This document shows, piece after piece, positions 1 through 7,800 of a DNA stretch of 64,000 nucleotides. How positions within the stretch are numbered: the stretch's first letter is position 1; every line of letters begins with the position of its first letter. Under the pieces are notes generated by a model. It saw nothing but the letters and a program-made list of their open reading frames with translations, searched no databases and was not told where the DNA came from. The translations under genes and the position numbers were made by a program. Source of the DNA: Ensifer adhaerens (GTDB lineage Bacteria > Pseudomonadota > Alphaproteobacteria > Rhizobiales > Rhizobiaceae). The stretch covers positions 62,001-126,000 of the forward strand of contig NZ_LGAP01000008.1 in assembly GCF_001270265.1 (NCBI RefSeq). Reading direction: 5' to 3'.

Positions 1-377
1 ATCAGGTCGATATAGTCGGTGCCGAGCCGGCGCAGGGCATCCTCGACCCCCTTGATCAGGCGCGAGCGTGAGGAGCCGGCGTCGTTCGGACCATCACCCA
101 TCGGCAACGACATCTTGGTGGAGATCAACACGTCGTTGCGCCGTCCCTTGATTGCCGCACCCAGCACCTCTTCGGAGGCGCCATCCGAATAGACGTCTGC
201 CGTATCGAACAGATTGACACCGGCCTCGATGCAGATGTCGACGAGACGGCGTGCCTCGGCATCGTCGCTGTTGCCCCAGGCGCTGAAAAGCGGGCCTTTG
301 CCGCCGAACGTGCCGGCGCCGAAACTCAGCGCCGGAACCTTCAATCCGGACGATCCAAGCCGTCTGTATTCCATCAT
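1..377 (-). CDS. Aldo/keto reductase, N-terminal part (cut by window edge)
   Basis: The reading frame runs off the left edge, so only the first 125 codons are present. It starts at an ATG (375-377) preceded by an AGGAG ribosome binding site. The beginning reads MMEYRRLGSSGLKVPALSFG, the typical opening of aldo/keto reductases, and continues with an NLFDTADVYSDG segment holding the catalytic Asp and Tyr and a VLISTKM segment holding the catalytic Lys. Such enzymes are cytoplasmic NADPH-dependent carbonyl reductases; the substrate cannot be told. The gene is divergent from a LysR regulator, which may control it. Confidence 0.9.
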   Translation of the reverse strand, partial: MMEYRRLGSSGLKVPALSFGAGTFGGKGPLFSAWGNSDDAEARRLVDICIEAGVNLFDTADVYSDGASEEVLGAAIKGRRNDVLISTKMSLPMGDGPNDAGSSRSRLIKGVEDALRRLGTDYIDL

Positions 378-485
378 TCGAACTCCTCGTTGCGGGTCAT
401 GCCTGAATTGGCAAGAGTAAGGTGGTGTCTCCGTGATTTGAGAGGTAGACCATTTGCAGGAACATCATTTGTGAGTTGAAGTCAC

Positions 486-1394
486 ATGTCGCGACACTCG
501 ATCAACCGCTCCGGCGAAATGGCCGTCTTCGTCAGGGCTGTCGAACTTGGCGGCTTCTCGGCGGCGGCACGCGAATGCTGCATGACGCCATCGGCTGTGA
601 GCAAGCTGGTGCAGCGACTGGAAGACAGGCTCGGCGTTCGGTTGATCAACCGATCGACGCGGCAATTGCAATTGACGCCGGAGGGTTGTGCCTTTCACGA
701 GCGGGCTGCCCGCATTCTCGCCGATATTGACGACGCGGAAAGAGAGGCGGCTGCCGGCGACGTGCCGGCGGGCCGTGTTCGCCTCAATGCCAGCGCCTCC
801 TTTGCCACCCATGTATTGATGCCGCTGCTGCCGGAATTTCTGAGCGCATACCCGGAGCTTTCGGTCGACATCATCCAGACCGATGCTGTCGTCGACCTGA
901 TGGCGGAGCGCGTCGACATCGCGATCCGCGGGGGTCCGCTCAAGGCCTCTCGGCTGATTGCGCGCAAACTCGGCAGCACGTCGATGACCATCGTCGGGGC
1001 GCCGTCTTACCTAGCGCGTTGCGGCAAACCCGACAGCCTTGACGAGCTGATGGCGCACAACCGCCTGAGCCTCAGCTATACCAGGGCCGTCGACGGCTGG
1101 CCGCTGTTGTCCAATAGCGAAACAATATTGGTGCCGCCGAGTGAAAAGGTGCGGGTGAGCGACGGGGAGGGGTTGCGTCGACTGGCGCTTGAAGGCGCCG
1201 GGCTGGCGCGGATGGCGACCTTCACGGTCCGAGACGACATCGATGCCGGCCGGCTGGTGCCGCTTGTCGAACATCTCAATCCGGGAGATCGCGAGACGTT
1301 TCACGCCGTGTTTCAGGGCCAGGGCGGCGCGCTGCCGTCGCGCGTCAGGGTGATGCTCGATTTTCTGGCGACGCGGGCACGGCTGTCCGGCTGA
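486..1394 (+). CDS. LysR-family transcriptional regulator
   Basis: This 302-residue protein has the normal LysR length. A winged helix-turn-helix occupies about residues 8-66 (FSAAARECCMTPSAVSKLVQ, then a wing ending at LTPEG), and a substrate-binding-protein-like effector domain fills about residues 95-295. The ATG at 486 follows a weak GAAG site. It is divergent from the aldo/keto reductase with about 108 bp between them, the classic arrangement of a LysR regulator and its target. The inducer is unknown. Confidence 0.93.
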   Translation: MSRHSINRSGEMAVFVRAVELGGFSAAARECCMTPSAVSKLVQRLEDRLGVRLINRSTRQLQLTPEGCAFHERAARILADIDDAEREAAAGDVPAGRVRLNASASFATHVLMPLLPEFLSAYPELSVDIIQTDAVVDLMAERVDIAIRGGPLKASRLIARKLGSTSMTIVGAPSYLARCGKPDSLDELMAHNRLSLSYTRAVDGWPLLSNSETILVPPSEKVRVSDGEGLRRLALEGAGLARMATFTVRDDIDAGRLVPLVEHLNPGDRETFHAVFQGQGGALPSRVRVMLDFLATRARLSG

Positions 1395-1422
1395 TGACGA
1401 GACGAGGCGTTCAGCTGTCGGG

Positions 1423-3183
1423 TTAGCCGCAGACGCGATTTCGCCCTGCCGATTTCGCGCGATAAAGCTCGGTATCGGCGCTTTCGATCAGGCCTTTCCA
1501 GCCCGGATTGGCATTGGCGCCGGCGACGCCGAAGCTTGCGGTGACGTTCAGTTCCCGGCCGTCGGCAAAGGTGATCGGCGCACGCGCAAGGTTGGACCGG
1601 ATGCGCTCGGCAAGGGCGCGGGCTGCCTCGAGATCGTCGCCCGGCGTGATGACGGCGAATTCCTCGCCGCCAAAACGCGCGACCAGATCGGACGAGCGCA
1701 CGGAGTAGCGAAGGATACGGGCGGTTTCCTTCAGCACGATGTCGCCGACGAGATGGCCGTGGGTGTCATTGATCTGTTTGAAGTGGTCGATATCCATGAG
1801 GATCAGGCAGGCGTTCTTGTCGCTACCTGCCGCATCCTCGGCGCCGCCGATCAGTTCCAGCGCACGACGATTGAGCAGCCCCGTCAGCTCGTCGGTTTCG
1901 GCCTGGCGTTCGAGGTGCTGCATCAGCAGCGTGCGTTCGTCGAGCCGCTGTCGCAGCACGTCGATCGCATCGAAGAGCCGTCCCATTTCGCCTTCGCCAC
2001 CCTTGCCGCTCAATCGCGCGATCGGGCGGTCATTGGCAAGTTCGATGATGCTGTGGCGCGCAAGCAGCAGCGGTTCGAAGACCATCGATCGCGCGCGGCG
2101 CATGAGGATGAGAAGGACGATGAACAGGGCGAAGGTTGCGGTGGTGGCGATCGCCAGTTTTACCGACGCCTGCGTCTTGCTGCTGGCGAGCCTCTCCACC
2201 GTTACATCCATGAAGTCGCGGCGAAGGATCTCGAGCGGCTTCATTTTCGGAACGTAGCGGTCGGTAAATTGCTCGGCCGTCATCGGGTAGTGCCCGGTAT
2301 GCCTGCCGACTGACACGACGCTGTCGACGATCGCAAAACCTTCGCCGAAGAACTGGTGCTCGATCGCGGCGATATCAGCGATGTTCTTCGGCTTCAACCC
2401 CGGCAGCGCGCCCGGCTTGCCGACGACGGACCAGATTTCCTGCAGGCGGCCGCGCGTTCGCTCGCTGTCGGCAATATTCTTGGCCTGCAATGGTCTTCCG
2501 ACTGCGACCGGAGCCATAAGCTGAGATGCAAGGCGGCCACCGTCTTCGCGCAGATTGGCGAGCATATGGGCGGCGATGGCGATGCCCGCCAGATCAGGAT
2601 CGGTGTTCGTCAGGCGCTGGATGTTCCAGTCGAATGCAGGGCGCATCGCGTCGATCACCGCGAACATGCCTTCGATCGCCCTCTGGATTTCCTTGAGGTC
2701 GCGCTGTTCCGGCGGCATGGCGGCGATGCGATCGATCTCGGCGCGGGCGCTCTGAAGGCGGCGCTGGACTTCGGCCAGGATGGGCGAGAGTGCCGCCGCC
2801 GGCTCCGACCGGCTGCCATCGGTCGCGCCGGCCACGATCTCGGCGAGTGCTGCGTCGCTGCGCGCCCGGAATTCGGCAAGGCGCCCCTGAACCGGAGAGC
2901 CCGGAGCCACTCCGATGCCCATCACCCCATTCGACGGCCCGCGCTCGGCCGAGAGATAGGTTGCCGTGTTCAACACACGGCAGAACGCGATCACTTCCGT
3001 GAGGTTGCGGCGGGCAATGACGAAGTCGGTATAGGAGGCGGCGATGATTTCGGTGGCAAGCACGCCCGTACAGGCCACCACGATGGCAACAAGCCACTGC
3101 AGTTTGCGGCGCAGCATCTTGGCGGAGCGAATGTCGCGACCACTCTCGCTGCCCTGTCGCTCATTATGGGTGTGCTTGGTCAT
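1423..3183 (-). CDS. Membrane-bound diguanylate cyclase (GGDEF domain)
   Basis: This 586-residue inner-membrane protein has a first membrane segment near residues 28-50 and a second near 342-362. They bracket a periplasmic helical sensor region that begins with a conserved-looking SAERGPSNGVMG stretch. A short HAMP-like linker leads to a C-terminal GGDEF domain with an intact GGEEF active-site loop and an RSSD inhibitory site five residues before it. It should make cyclic di-GMP and be product-inhibited. No EAL domain is present. No strong Shine-Dalgarno precedes the chosen ATG; Met23 (MLRRK) is an alternative start. The ligand of the sensor region is unknown. Confidence 0.92.
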   Translation of the reverse strand: MTKHTHNERQGSESGRDIRSAKMLRRKLQWLVAIVVACTGVLATEIIAASYTDFVIARRNLTEVIAFCRVLNTATYLSAERGPSNGVMGIGVAPGSPVQGRLAEFRARSDAALAEIVAGATDGSRSEPAAALSPILAEVQRRLQSARAEIDRIAAMPPEQRDLKEIQRAIEGMFAVIDAMRPAFDWNIQRLTNTDPDLAGIAIAAHMLANLREDGGRLASQLMAPVAVGRPLQAKNIADSERTRGRLQEIWSVVGKPGALPGLKPKNIADIAAIEHQFFGEGFAIVDSVVSVGRHTGHYPMTAEQFTDRYVPKMKPLEILRRDFMDVTVERLASSKTQASVKLAIATTATFALFIVLLILMRRARSMVFEPLLLARHSIIELANDRPIARLSGKGGEGEMGRLFDAIDVLRQRLDERTLLMQHLERQAETDELTGLLNRRALELIGGAEDAAGSDKNACLILMDIDHFKQINDTHGHLVGDIVLKETARILRYSVRSSDLVARFGGEEFAVITPGDDLEAARALAERIRSNLARAPITFADGRELNVTASFGVAGANANPGWKGLIESADTELYRAKSAGRNRVCG

Positions 3184-3417
3184 TTGCGCGAAGTTGGTCC
3201 ACCAATTCTACCGGTCATCGTGCCGGAGTCGCGACAATTTCTTGCCGCGGAGAAGGAATGCTTTCCGCGATCAGTGCTGCATGCCGCTGGACTATCGCAT
3301 AAGGTGTTAAATATCCCTGAAATACCCTAAAATACCATGGGTAAAACCGCAACTGAGGGATGCGTACTGCGCACGCCACGCGCAATTGCGAGGGCATGGC
3401 GGACGGGGGCGGTTCGG

Positions 3418-3451
3418 CCTGCCTGGAGCCCATCGATGGACGCCAGGCAGG
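3418..3451 (-). terminator. Hairpin downstream of the VOC gene
   Basis: CCTGCCTGG (3418-3426) and CCAGGCAGG (3443-3451) form a perfect 9-bp stem just after the stop codon of the minus-strand VOC gene. There is no clear T run, so a Rho-independent role is tentative. Confidence 0.4.
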
Positions 3452-3467
3452 TCCGTTTCGATTGCGC

Positions 3468-4238
3468 TCAGCCTCTCTGGCCGACAAGGGCGAAGAGGGC
3501 ACCTTGCGGGTCGAGCGCCTGGATGATCCAGGCTCCACCCGGCACTTCCATGGGCTCAAGGACGATCTTGCCACCGCCGGACTTGATGCGCTCTATAGCC
3601 GTGTCGAGCGCTGCGACGTTGATGTAGTAAAGCCAATAGGGTGACGGGATATCCTTCGGCTTGGTCATCATGCCGCCGGACTGGGCACCTTCGATGGCAA
3701 AGATCCGATAGGTGCCCATCTCGCCCATATCCATGTCGTGATCCTTGGTCCAGCCGAAGAGGTCGGCATAGAAGGGGAAGGCCGCGTCGAGGTCGCCGGA
3801 CATCAGCTCATGCCAGCCGATCTGCCCCGGCGTCATCGGGTCGACAGGGGGCGGCGGCTCGCCGGTGCCGGTGAACAGGGCGAAAACTGCTCCATGCGGG
3901 TCGGTGGCGATGGCGAAACGGCCGATGCCGGGGATATCGTCGGGCGCCCGGTGGATCTTGCCGCCCTTGGCCGCAACCTTCGCCGCCGCCGCATCGACAT
4001 CGTCGACGCCGATATAGCCGAGCCAGGCGGGTGGCACGCTCATCTCCAGCGCGCCTTCGGGCATGGTCATCAGGCCCGCGACCTGCTGGTCGCCTTTGGT
4101 AAACAGGGTGTAGCTGACGTCGGGCATGCCGGCGTCGCGGGCGTCCCATCCGACGACGTCCTTGTAAAAGGTTTCCGCCGCCTTGGTGTCCGTCGTCATC
4201 AGTTCGTACCAGACGAATTTGCCGTGATGGCCTGCCAT
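3468..4238 (-). CDS. VOC-family protein with two glyoxalase-like domains
   Basis: The start is set at the ATG at 4238, which has a GGAGGACAGAAG site directly upstream; the frame extends 26 codons further without a better site. The 256-residue protein has two tandem vicinal-oxygen-chelate modules (about residues 8-120 and 135-250), each starting with a WYEL/WHEL-type strand. The layout resembles the two-domain family that includes mycobacterial CFP-30B and hydroxylases of glyoxalase fold. These proteins are cytosolic and their substrates are mostly unknown. A DUF1579 gene lies upstream on the same strand, so the two may be co-transcribed. Confidence 0.88.
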   Translation of the reverse strand: MAGHHGKFVWYELMTTDTKAAETFYKDVVGWDARDAGMPDVSYTLFTKGDQQVAGLMTMPEGALEMSVPPAWLGYIGVDDVDAAAAKVAAKGGKIHRAPDDIPGIGRFAIATDPHGAVFALFTGTGEPPPPVDPMTPGQIGWHELMSGDLDAAFPFYADLFGWTKDHDMDMGEMGTYRIFAIEGAQSGGMMTKPKDIPSPYWLYYINVAALDTAIERIKSGGGKIVLEPMEVPGGAWIIQALDPQGALFALVGQRG

Positions 4239-4318
4239 CTTCTGTCCTCCGGTTGCAAAGTTGGAAGCCGCTGCCGACCGAGGCCGGCGAGGCCGAGTGA
4301 TGTGTTTGAAATTCACTG

Positions 4319-4783
4319 TCAGAGGCGGGTGTACTCCGCCGTCATCATTTCCCTCCAGGTCCCGTCATCCGTCCTGACATGGGTCGTCAGCAGGCGTCGA
4401 GCTTGGCCGTCAAGGGTTATTGCGTCGCGATACCTGGCCTGTTTGCCTGGAACATCGAAGTCCGGCCCATCGCTGTAGAGTGACAGCGTCAGCCCGTCGG
4501 GCTCGAGTTCGCCGTCATAGATCCACATGTGGGTCATCATCGATCCGACCCAGGTTCCAATGAAGCGACGTGTTTCGGGGTTGTAGCCGAGCGTCATCAG
4601 GGTCAGGCCGAACTTGCCGTCGGGCATGGTGCCCTGACCTTCGCAGACCACCCAAAGCCCCTGAAGGCTATGGACATGTTCCGTCCACGGGGTGCCCGTT
4701 TCCGGTACGCCCGATGTGCGCACCTGCCAATCGCCGAGCAATTGTTCGAGCCAGCGATGCGCTTCTTCCGGTTCTGCCTTCAC
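4319..4783 (-). CDS. DUF1579 family protein
   Basis: This 154-residue protein matches the DUF1579 pattern: an EAHRWLEQLLGDWQV opening, a central YNPETRRFIGTWVGSMMTHM block and a C-terminal block ending in TAEYTRL. It starts with GTG (4781-4783) behind a GAGAGGAAGC site. The family is small, soluble and of unknown function; a calycin-like beta structure is plausible but inferred. It lies 80 bp upstream of the VOC gene on the same strand. A 21-bp tandem repeat occupies the gap upstream. Confidence 0.85.
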   Translation of the reverse strand: MKAEPEEAHRWLEQLLGDWQVRTSGVPETGTPWTEHVHSLQGLWVVCEGQGTMPDGKFGLTLMTLGYNPETRRFIGTWVGSMMTHMWIYDGELEPDGLTLSLYSDGPDFDVPGKQARYRDAITLDGQARRLLTTHVRTDDGTWREMMTAEYTRL

Positions 4784-4815
4784 AGAAGCTTCCTCTCCCA
4801 GGGGGTACGCAAAAT

Positions 4816-4899
4816 TCGATCAGAGATACGACCATGTCGATCAGGGATACGACCGGGTCGACCAGAGATACGAGTGGATCGATCCGAGATACGAGCGGG
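4816..4899. repeat. Tandem repeat, four 21-bp units
   Basis: Four units begin at 4816, 4837, 4858 and 4879, each of the form TCGAYCMGRGATACGAnnrkg. The core GATACGA is invariant and the third and fourth units have drifted. The array lies between DUF899 and DUF1579. Because 21 is a multiple of three, all frames read as heptapeptide repeats (for example RYDHVDQ GYDRVDQ), but I see no convincing start and ribosome site for a gene here. Confidence 0.85.
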
Positions 4900-4952
4900 A
4901 TGAAACGCGCCCGGAGCAAAAAGGTTCCGTTCCGGGCGCGGTGCCGGGAGGC

Positions 4953-5681
4953 TTAACCGGCCTTGCGCCGAGGCACATCGTCGTATTCGTCGTGGCGGCG
5001 GACGAACCCTTGCGTGCCGTCCTCGTTTCGCCCCTTTGGCGCGCGGTCGAGAAGCATCAGCGTGCCGACCATTTCCTCCAGCCCGCGGGCATAGGTGGAA
5101 TAGGTGTGGTAGACGGTGCCATCGTCGGCCTTCTGAAAGGCGCTGAGGCCCGGCAGCTCCTCATGCGCATTGGCGCTTTCCGTCTCGGTGAAGTTGTAGA
5201 CGACCTTGCCCTCAGCGAGTTCGGCCTGAGTGAAAGCGACGTGAAAGTCGCTGTTGAAGCCGTTGCCCTCGGCCGAGACCCAGGGGAAATGCCAGTCCAT
5301 GCGTTTCTTGTAGGCTTCGAGCTTCGAAAGCGGGGCGTTTGATGCGGCGATCAACGTGACGTCGTGATGATTGAGGTGCGGCAGCATGCCGCCGAAATGG
5401 TCGGCGAGGAACGAGCAACCGGGGCAACCGGCCTCCCAGGTCGGGCCGAACATGAAGTGATAGACGACGAGTTGGCTGCGTCCGTCGAAGAGTTCGGCCA
5501 AGGACTTCTGACCGCTCGGCGTGTCGAAGAGGTAGGACTTTTCCATCTTCACCCAGGGCAAGGCGAGGCGCGCCGCATTGACCTTGTCTCTGAGGTGGGT
5601 GTGCTCTTTTTCCAGTTCCAGAAGGGCTTTTCGCGCTTTCAGCCATTCCTGTGGCGATACGACCGCATGACCCTGTCTCAT
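4953..5681 (-). CDS. DUF899 family thioredoxin-like protein
   Basis: This 242-residue protein begins MRQGHAVVSPQEWLKARK, the usual opening of DUF899 proteins. The central part has a thioredoxin-like strand, then YHFMFGPTWEAGCPGCSFLAD with a CPGC pair (about residues 85-95), a DVTLIAASNAPL strand and a FPWVSAEGNGFNSDF block. Family members are peroxiredoxin/thioredoxin-fold proteins of uncertain substrate. The ATG at 5681 has a GGAGG site; the frame continues six codons upstream without need. The divergent MarR gene, only 61 bp away across a palindrome, probably regulates it. Confidence 0.9.
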   Translation of the reverse strand: MRQGHAVVSPQEWLKARKALLELEKEHTHLRDKVNAARLALPWVKMEKSYLFDTPSGQKSLAELFDGRSQLVVYHFMFGPTWEAGCPGCSFLADHFGGMLPHLNHHDVTLIAASNAPLSKLEAYKKRMDWHFPWVSAEGNGFNSDFHVAFTQAELAEGKVVYNFTETESANAHEELPGLSAFQKADDGTVYHTYSTYARGLEEMVGTLMLLDRAPKGRNEDGTQGFVRRHDEYDDVPRRKAG

Positions 5682-5719
5682 GCCCGTTCCTCCTTCCAAC
5701 GTTGCACTTGACTAATTAC

Positions 5720-5731
5720 GTTGATATCAAC
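5720..5731. promoter_or_regulatory. Palindrome between DUF899 and MarR genes (putative MarR operator)
   Basis: GTTGATATCAAC is a perfect 12-bp palindrome in the 61-bp gap between the divergent DUF899 and MarR genes. MarR proteins usually bind such palindromes in the shared promoter. It differs from the TGACA-N6-TGTCA sites near the second MarR gene. Confidence 0.55.
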
Positions 5732-5742
5732 ATTAATCACTT

Positions 5743-6189
5743 ATGTCAAAATCGCCCATGATTCCGTTCGAGACCACATTGTTCGTGAAGGACACCTGTC
5801 TGTGCCTGCATGTCCAGCGCGCCGCTCGTGCGATCGCCCGCCAATTCGATGAGGCCTTGCGGCCGCTCGATATCACCAACGGGCAGTTTTCCCTGCTGAT
5901 GTCGCTCAATCGCCCGGCACCGCCGAACATGCGCGCTGTAGCGTCGCTGCTTGCCATGGATCGCACGACGTTGACGGCGGCGCTGAAGCCGCTGGAGCGG
6001 CGCGGGCTTGTCGAGATTTTCGCCGACGAGGAGGACCGGCGGTCGCGTCGGCTGCGGTTGACGCTGGAGGGAGAGCATCTGCTGGCGCGGGCGGTCCCGA
6101 TCTGGAAGGCGACCCACGAGATGGTCGACGAGAGGCTTGGCCAGGGCGGGCCAGAACGCTTGCGCGCCGATCTCCTGCAGTTTGCGTGA
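5743..6189 (+). CDS. MarR-family transcriptional regulator
   Basis: This 148-residue protein has a MarR winged helix-turn-helix: recognition region MRAVASLLAMDRTTLTAALK, followed by a wing holding the typical DEEDRRSRRLRLT motif (about residues 97-108). An N-terminal CLCLHVQRAARA segment has two close cysteines, which might act as a redox switch (inference). No Shine-Dalgarno precedes ATG 5743; the in-frame ATG at 5758 also lacks one, so the mRNA may be leaderless. It is divergent from the DUF899 gene and probably controls it and itself. Confidence 0.9.
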   Translation: MSKSPMIPFETTLFVKDTCLCLHVQRAARAIARQFDEALRPLDITNGQFSLLMSLNRPAPPNMRAVASLLAMDRTTLTAALKPLERRGLVEIFADEEDRRSRRLRLTLEGEHLLARAVPIWKATHEMVDERLGQGGPERLRADLLQFA

Positions 6190-6204
6190 CCAAGCGTCAG
6201 CGCG

Positions 6205-6684
6205 CTAACCCGTCGTCGGGCGATCCCGCAGCAGGGCGATAGCTTCGCCGATCAATGCGGTTGCCCGTCGCAGTCGCTCCTCTCCAAGCTCCGCGCCAAA
6301 GGTATCCGCCCAGATGGCCTGCCTGGCCTTGATTTCATCGAGTACTTCTTCGCCGCGCGGCGTCGGTACCATCAGCTTGGCACGCTGGTGCGCCGGATTG
6401 TCGCCATAGGCAATCAGTCCCTCTTCTTCGAGCAGATCGGCGATGCGCTGCACGCCCTGCCGCGCGAGGCCGAGCGCGCGGGCGGCATCGGCGACCGACA
6501 TCGGTGCGTGGCTCGCGGCCGCCAATACCTGCCAGCGCGCGCTGGTCTGCCCCGAGGGTTTGGCGAGCACGTCGCCTGCCGCCGTCAACGGACCGGCCAG
6601 GCGAAGCACGGAGATGGCGAACTGGGCGAAGGCGTCGCCGGCGGGGGTGCGAACAGGGTCATTCATGTTGACAGCGACTGCCAT
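6205..6684 (-). CDS. MarR-family transcriptional regulator next to GFA genes
   Basis: This protein is 159 residues long if it starts at ATG 6684; Met7 at 6666 is an alternative, and neither has a clear ribosome site. The MarR fold is visible: MSVADAARALGLARQGVQRI as the recognition region, and a short wing with NPAHQRAKLMVPT in place of the common DxRD motif. The site ATGACAGCATGTTGTCAT lies 17 bp upstream of the start and recurs twice before the second GFA gene. It is therefore the likely autoregulated repressor of both GFA genes. Confidence 0.9.
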   Translation of the reverse strand: MAVAVNMNDPVRTPAGDAFAQFAISVLRLAGPLTAAGDVLAKPSGQTSARWQVLAAASHAPMSVADAARALGLARQGVQRIADLLEEEGLIAYGDNPAHQRAKLMVPTPRGEEVLDEIKARQAIWADTFGAELGEERLRRATALIGEAIALLRDRPTTG

Positions 6685-6701
6685 TGTGCCATGGTGGATA
6701 A

Positions 6702-6717
6702 TGACAGCATGTTGTCA
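6702..6717. promoter_or_regulatory. TGACA-N6-TGTCA operator, copy 1
   Basis: TGACAGCATGTTGTCA is an inverted repeat (arms extend to ATGACA/TGTCAT) in the divergent promoter region between the second MarR gene and the first GFA gene. The same pattern recurs at 7249-7264 and 7281-7296. Confidence 0.65.
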
Positions 6718-6766
6718 TGATGCTGTGCTTGTCGCAAGCGTTTTGATCGCATCAAGGGAAATGGGA

Positions 6767-7174
6767 ATGGCCAAGTGGACTTACAGAGGCAGTTGCCACT
6801 GCGGCACTGTGCGTTACGAGGCCGATTTCGACCTCGATGCCGGCACGACCAAATGCAATTGCTCGCTCTGCGCCAAGGTGCGCTATTGGGGCGTTCAGAT
6901 CCAGCCCGGCGATTTTCGCCTGCTGTCTGATGAGGCCCATGTCGGGGACTACCAGTTCGGCGCCAAGGTCGGGCATCACCGCTTCTGCCGGGCCCGCGGC
7001 ATCATGCCGTTCAGCCATGGCTACGTCGAGGAATTGGGTGGCGCCTACTATTCCGTCAATCTCGCCTGTCTCGACGACCTCGACCCCTCTGTGCTCGCCG
7101 AGGTCCCCATCGACTATATGGATGGACGCAACGACAACTGGGGCAACGCCCCTTCGGAGGTCCGGCATCTCTAG
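6767..7174 (+). CDS. GFA-family (CENP-V/GFA domain) protein, paralog 1
   Basis: This 135-residue protein starts at ATG 6767, six bases after AAGGGAA; an ATG at 6761 is less well placed. It has the GFA fold signature: GSCHCGTVRYE (CxC pair), a KCNCSLCAK block and a C-terminal VPIDYMDGRNDNW. GFA proteins bind zinc through these cysteines; some act on S-hydroxymethylglutathione, but most substrates are unknown. Where paralog 2 has FCKTCG, this copy has FCRARG, so one predicted zinc ligand is replaced by Arg. It may be unstable, altered or inactive. It sits beside the MarR gene and a shared operator. Confidence 0.9.
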   Translation: MAKWTYRGSCHCGTVRYEADFDLDAGTTKCNCSLCAKVRYWGVQIQPGDFRLLSDEAHVGDYQFGAKVGHHRFCRARGIMPFSHGYVEELGGAYYSVNLACLDDLDPSVLAEVPIDYMDGRNDNWGNAPSEVRHL

Positions 7175-7248
7175 ATTGGGTGCACCTTGCGGGCATCGCG
7201 CTCGCCCCGTCCGGTTCCCTTTTTTCGGAAACCGTCGCTGGATGTAAT

Positions 7249-7264
7249 TGACAATATGTTGTCA
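7249..7264. promoter_or_regulatory. TGACA-N6-TGTCA operator, copy 2
   Basis: TGACAATATGTTGTCA lies upstream of the second GFA gene. It has the same arms and a near-identical centre to the site beside the MarR gene. Confidence 0.65.
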
Positions 7265-7280
7265 CTGCGCAAAGGTGAAA

Positions 7281-7296
7281 TGACAATAAGTTGTCA
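7281..7296. promoter_or_regulatory. TGACA-N6-TGTCA operator, copy 3
   Basis: TGACAATAAGTTGTCA is centred 32 bp, about three helical turns, after copy 2 and 41 bp before the second GFA start codon. The spacing would put two bound dimers on the same DNA face. Confidence 0.65.
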
Positions 7297-7337
7297 TATT
7301 GGCGCATTGAAATATGCGCTGCATGGGAGTGAAGGTA

Positions 7338-7742
7338 ATGAAACAGACCTATCGGGGAAGCTGCCATTGCGGAAAGATCCGCTATGAGGCCGATATCGAT
7401 CTCGACGCCGGTACGGGCAAGTGCAATTGCTCGATCTGCTGGAAGAAGCGCTATTGGGGCGCGATCGTGAAGCCGGATGCGTTTCGGCTGCAGGCCGAGG
7501 AAGTCGATATCGCCGACTACCAATTCGGCAGCGACAGCGTGCATCACCGCTTCTGCAAGACCTGCGGCATTGCTGCCTTTGGGCATGGTTATATCGAGGA
7601 GATCGGCGGCGCCTACTATTCCGTCAACGTCGCGACGCTCGACGACGTCGATCCCTCCGTGCTTGCCGAAGCGCCGGTGCAATATATGGACGGCCGCAAC
7701 AACAACTGGTTCCACCCGCCGGCCGAAACGCGCCATCTCTAG
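7338..7742 (+). CDS. GFA-family (CENP-V/GFA domain) protein, paralog 2
   Basis: This 134-residue protein starts at ATG 7338 after GGGAGTGAAGGTA. It keeps all expected zinc-binding cysteines: GSCHCGKIRYE, KCNCSICWKK and HHRFCKTCGIAAFGHG. It aligns almost without gaps to paralog 1, and both end in a RHL tail, so they are tandem duplicates. Two TGACA-N6-TGTCA sites lie in its promoter region, so the adjacent MarR protein probably represses it. The true substrate is unknown; formaldehyde/glutathione chemistry is only a family association. Confidence 0.92.
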   Translation: MKQTYRGSCHCGKIRYEADIDLDAGTGKCNCSICWKKRYWGAIVKPDAFRLQAEEVDIADYQFGSDSVHHRFCKTCGIAAFGHGYIEEIGGAYYSVNVATLDDVDPSVLAEAPVQYMDGRNNNWFHPPAETRHL

Positions 7743-7800
7743 GCCGTCGGGCCCTGGAGGGGTAAAGGCGCCCGCTTTGCTGGGGCGCAGGGGCCGACCT

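Noticed and set aside
3338..3644. Several plus-strand reading frames over the end of the VOC gene
   Set aside because: They are high-G+C shadows of the VOC coding region without ribosome sites.
4668..5342. Plus- and minus-strand frames through the 21-bp tandem repeat
   Set aside because: All frames are open because the repeat unit is a multiple of three. The frames run into real genes antisense and lack ribosome sites.
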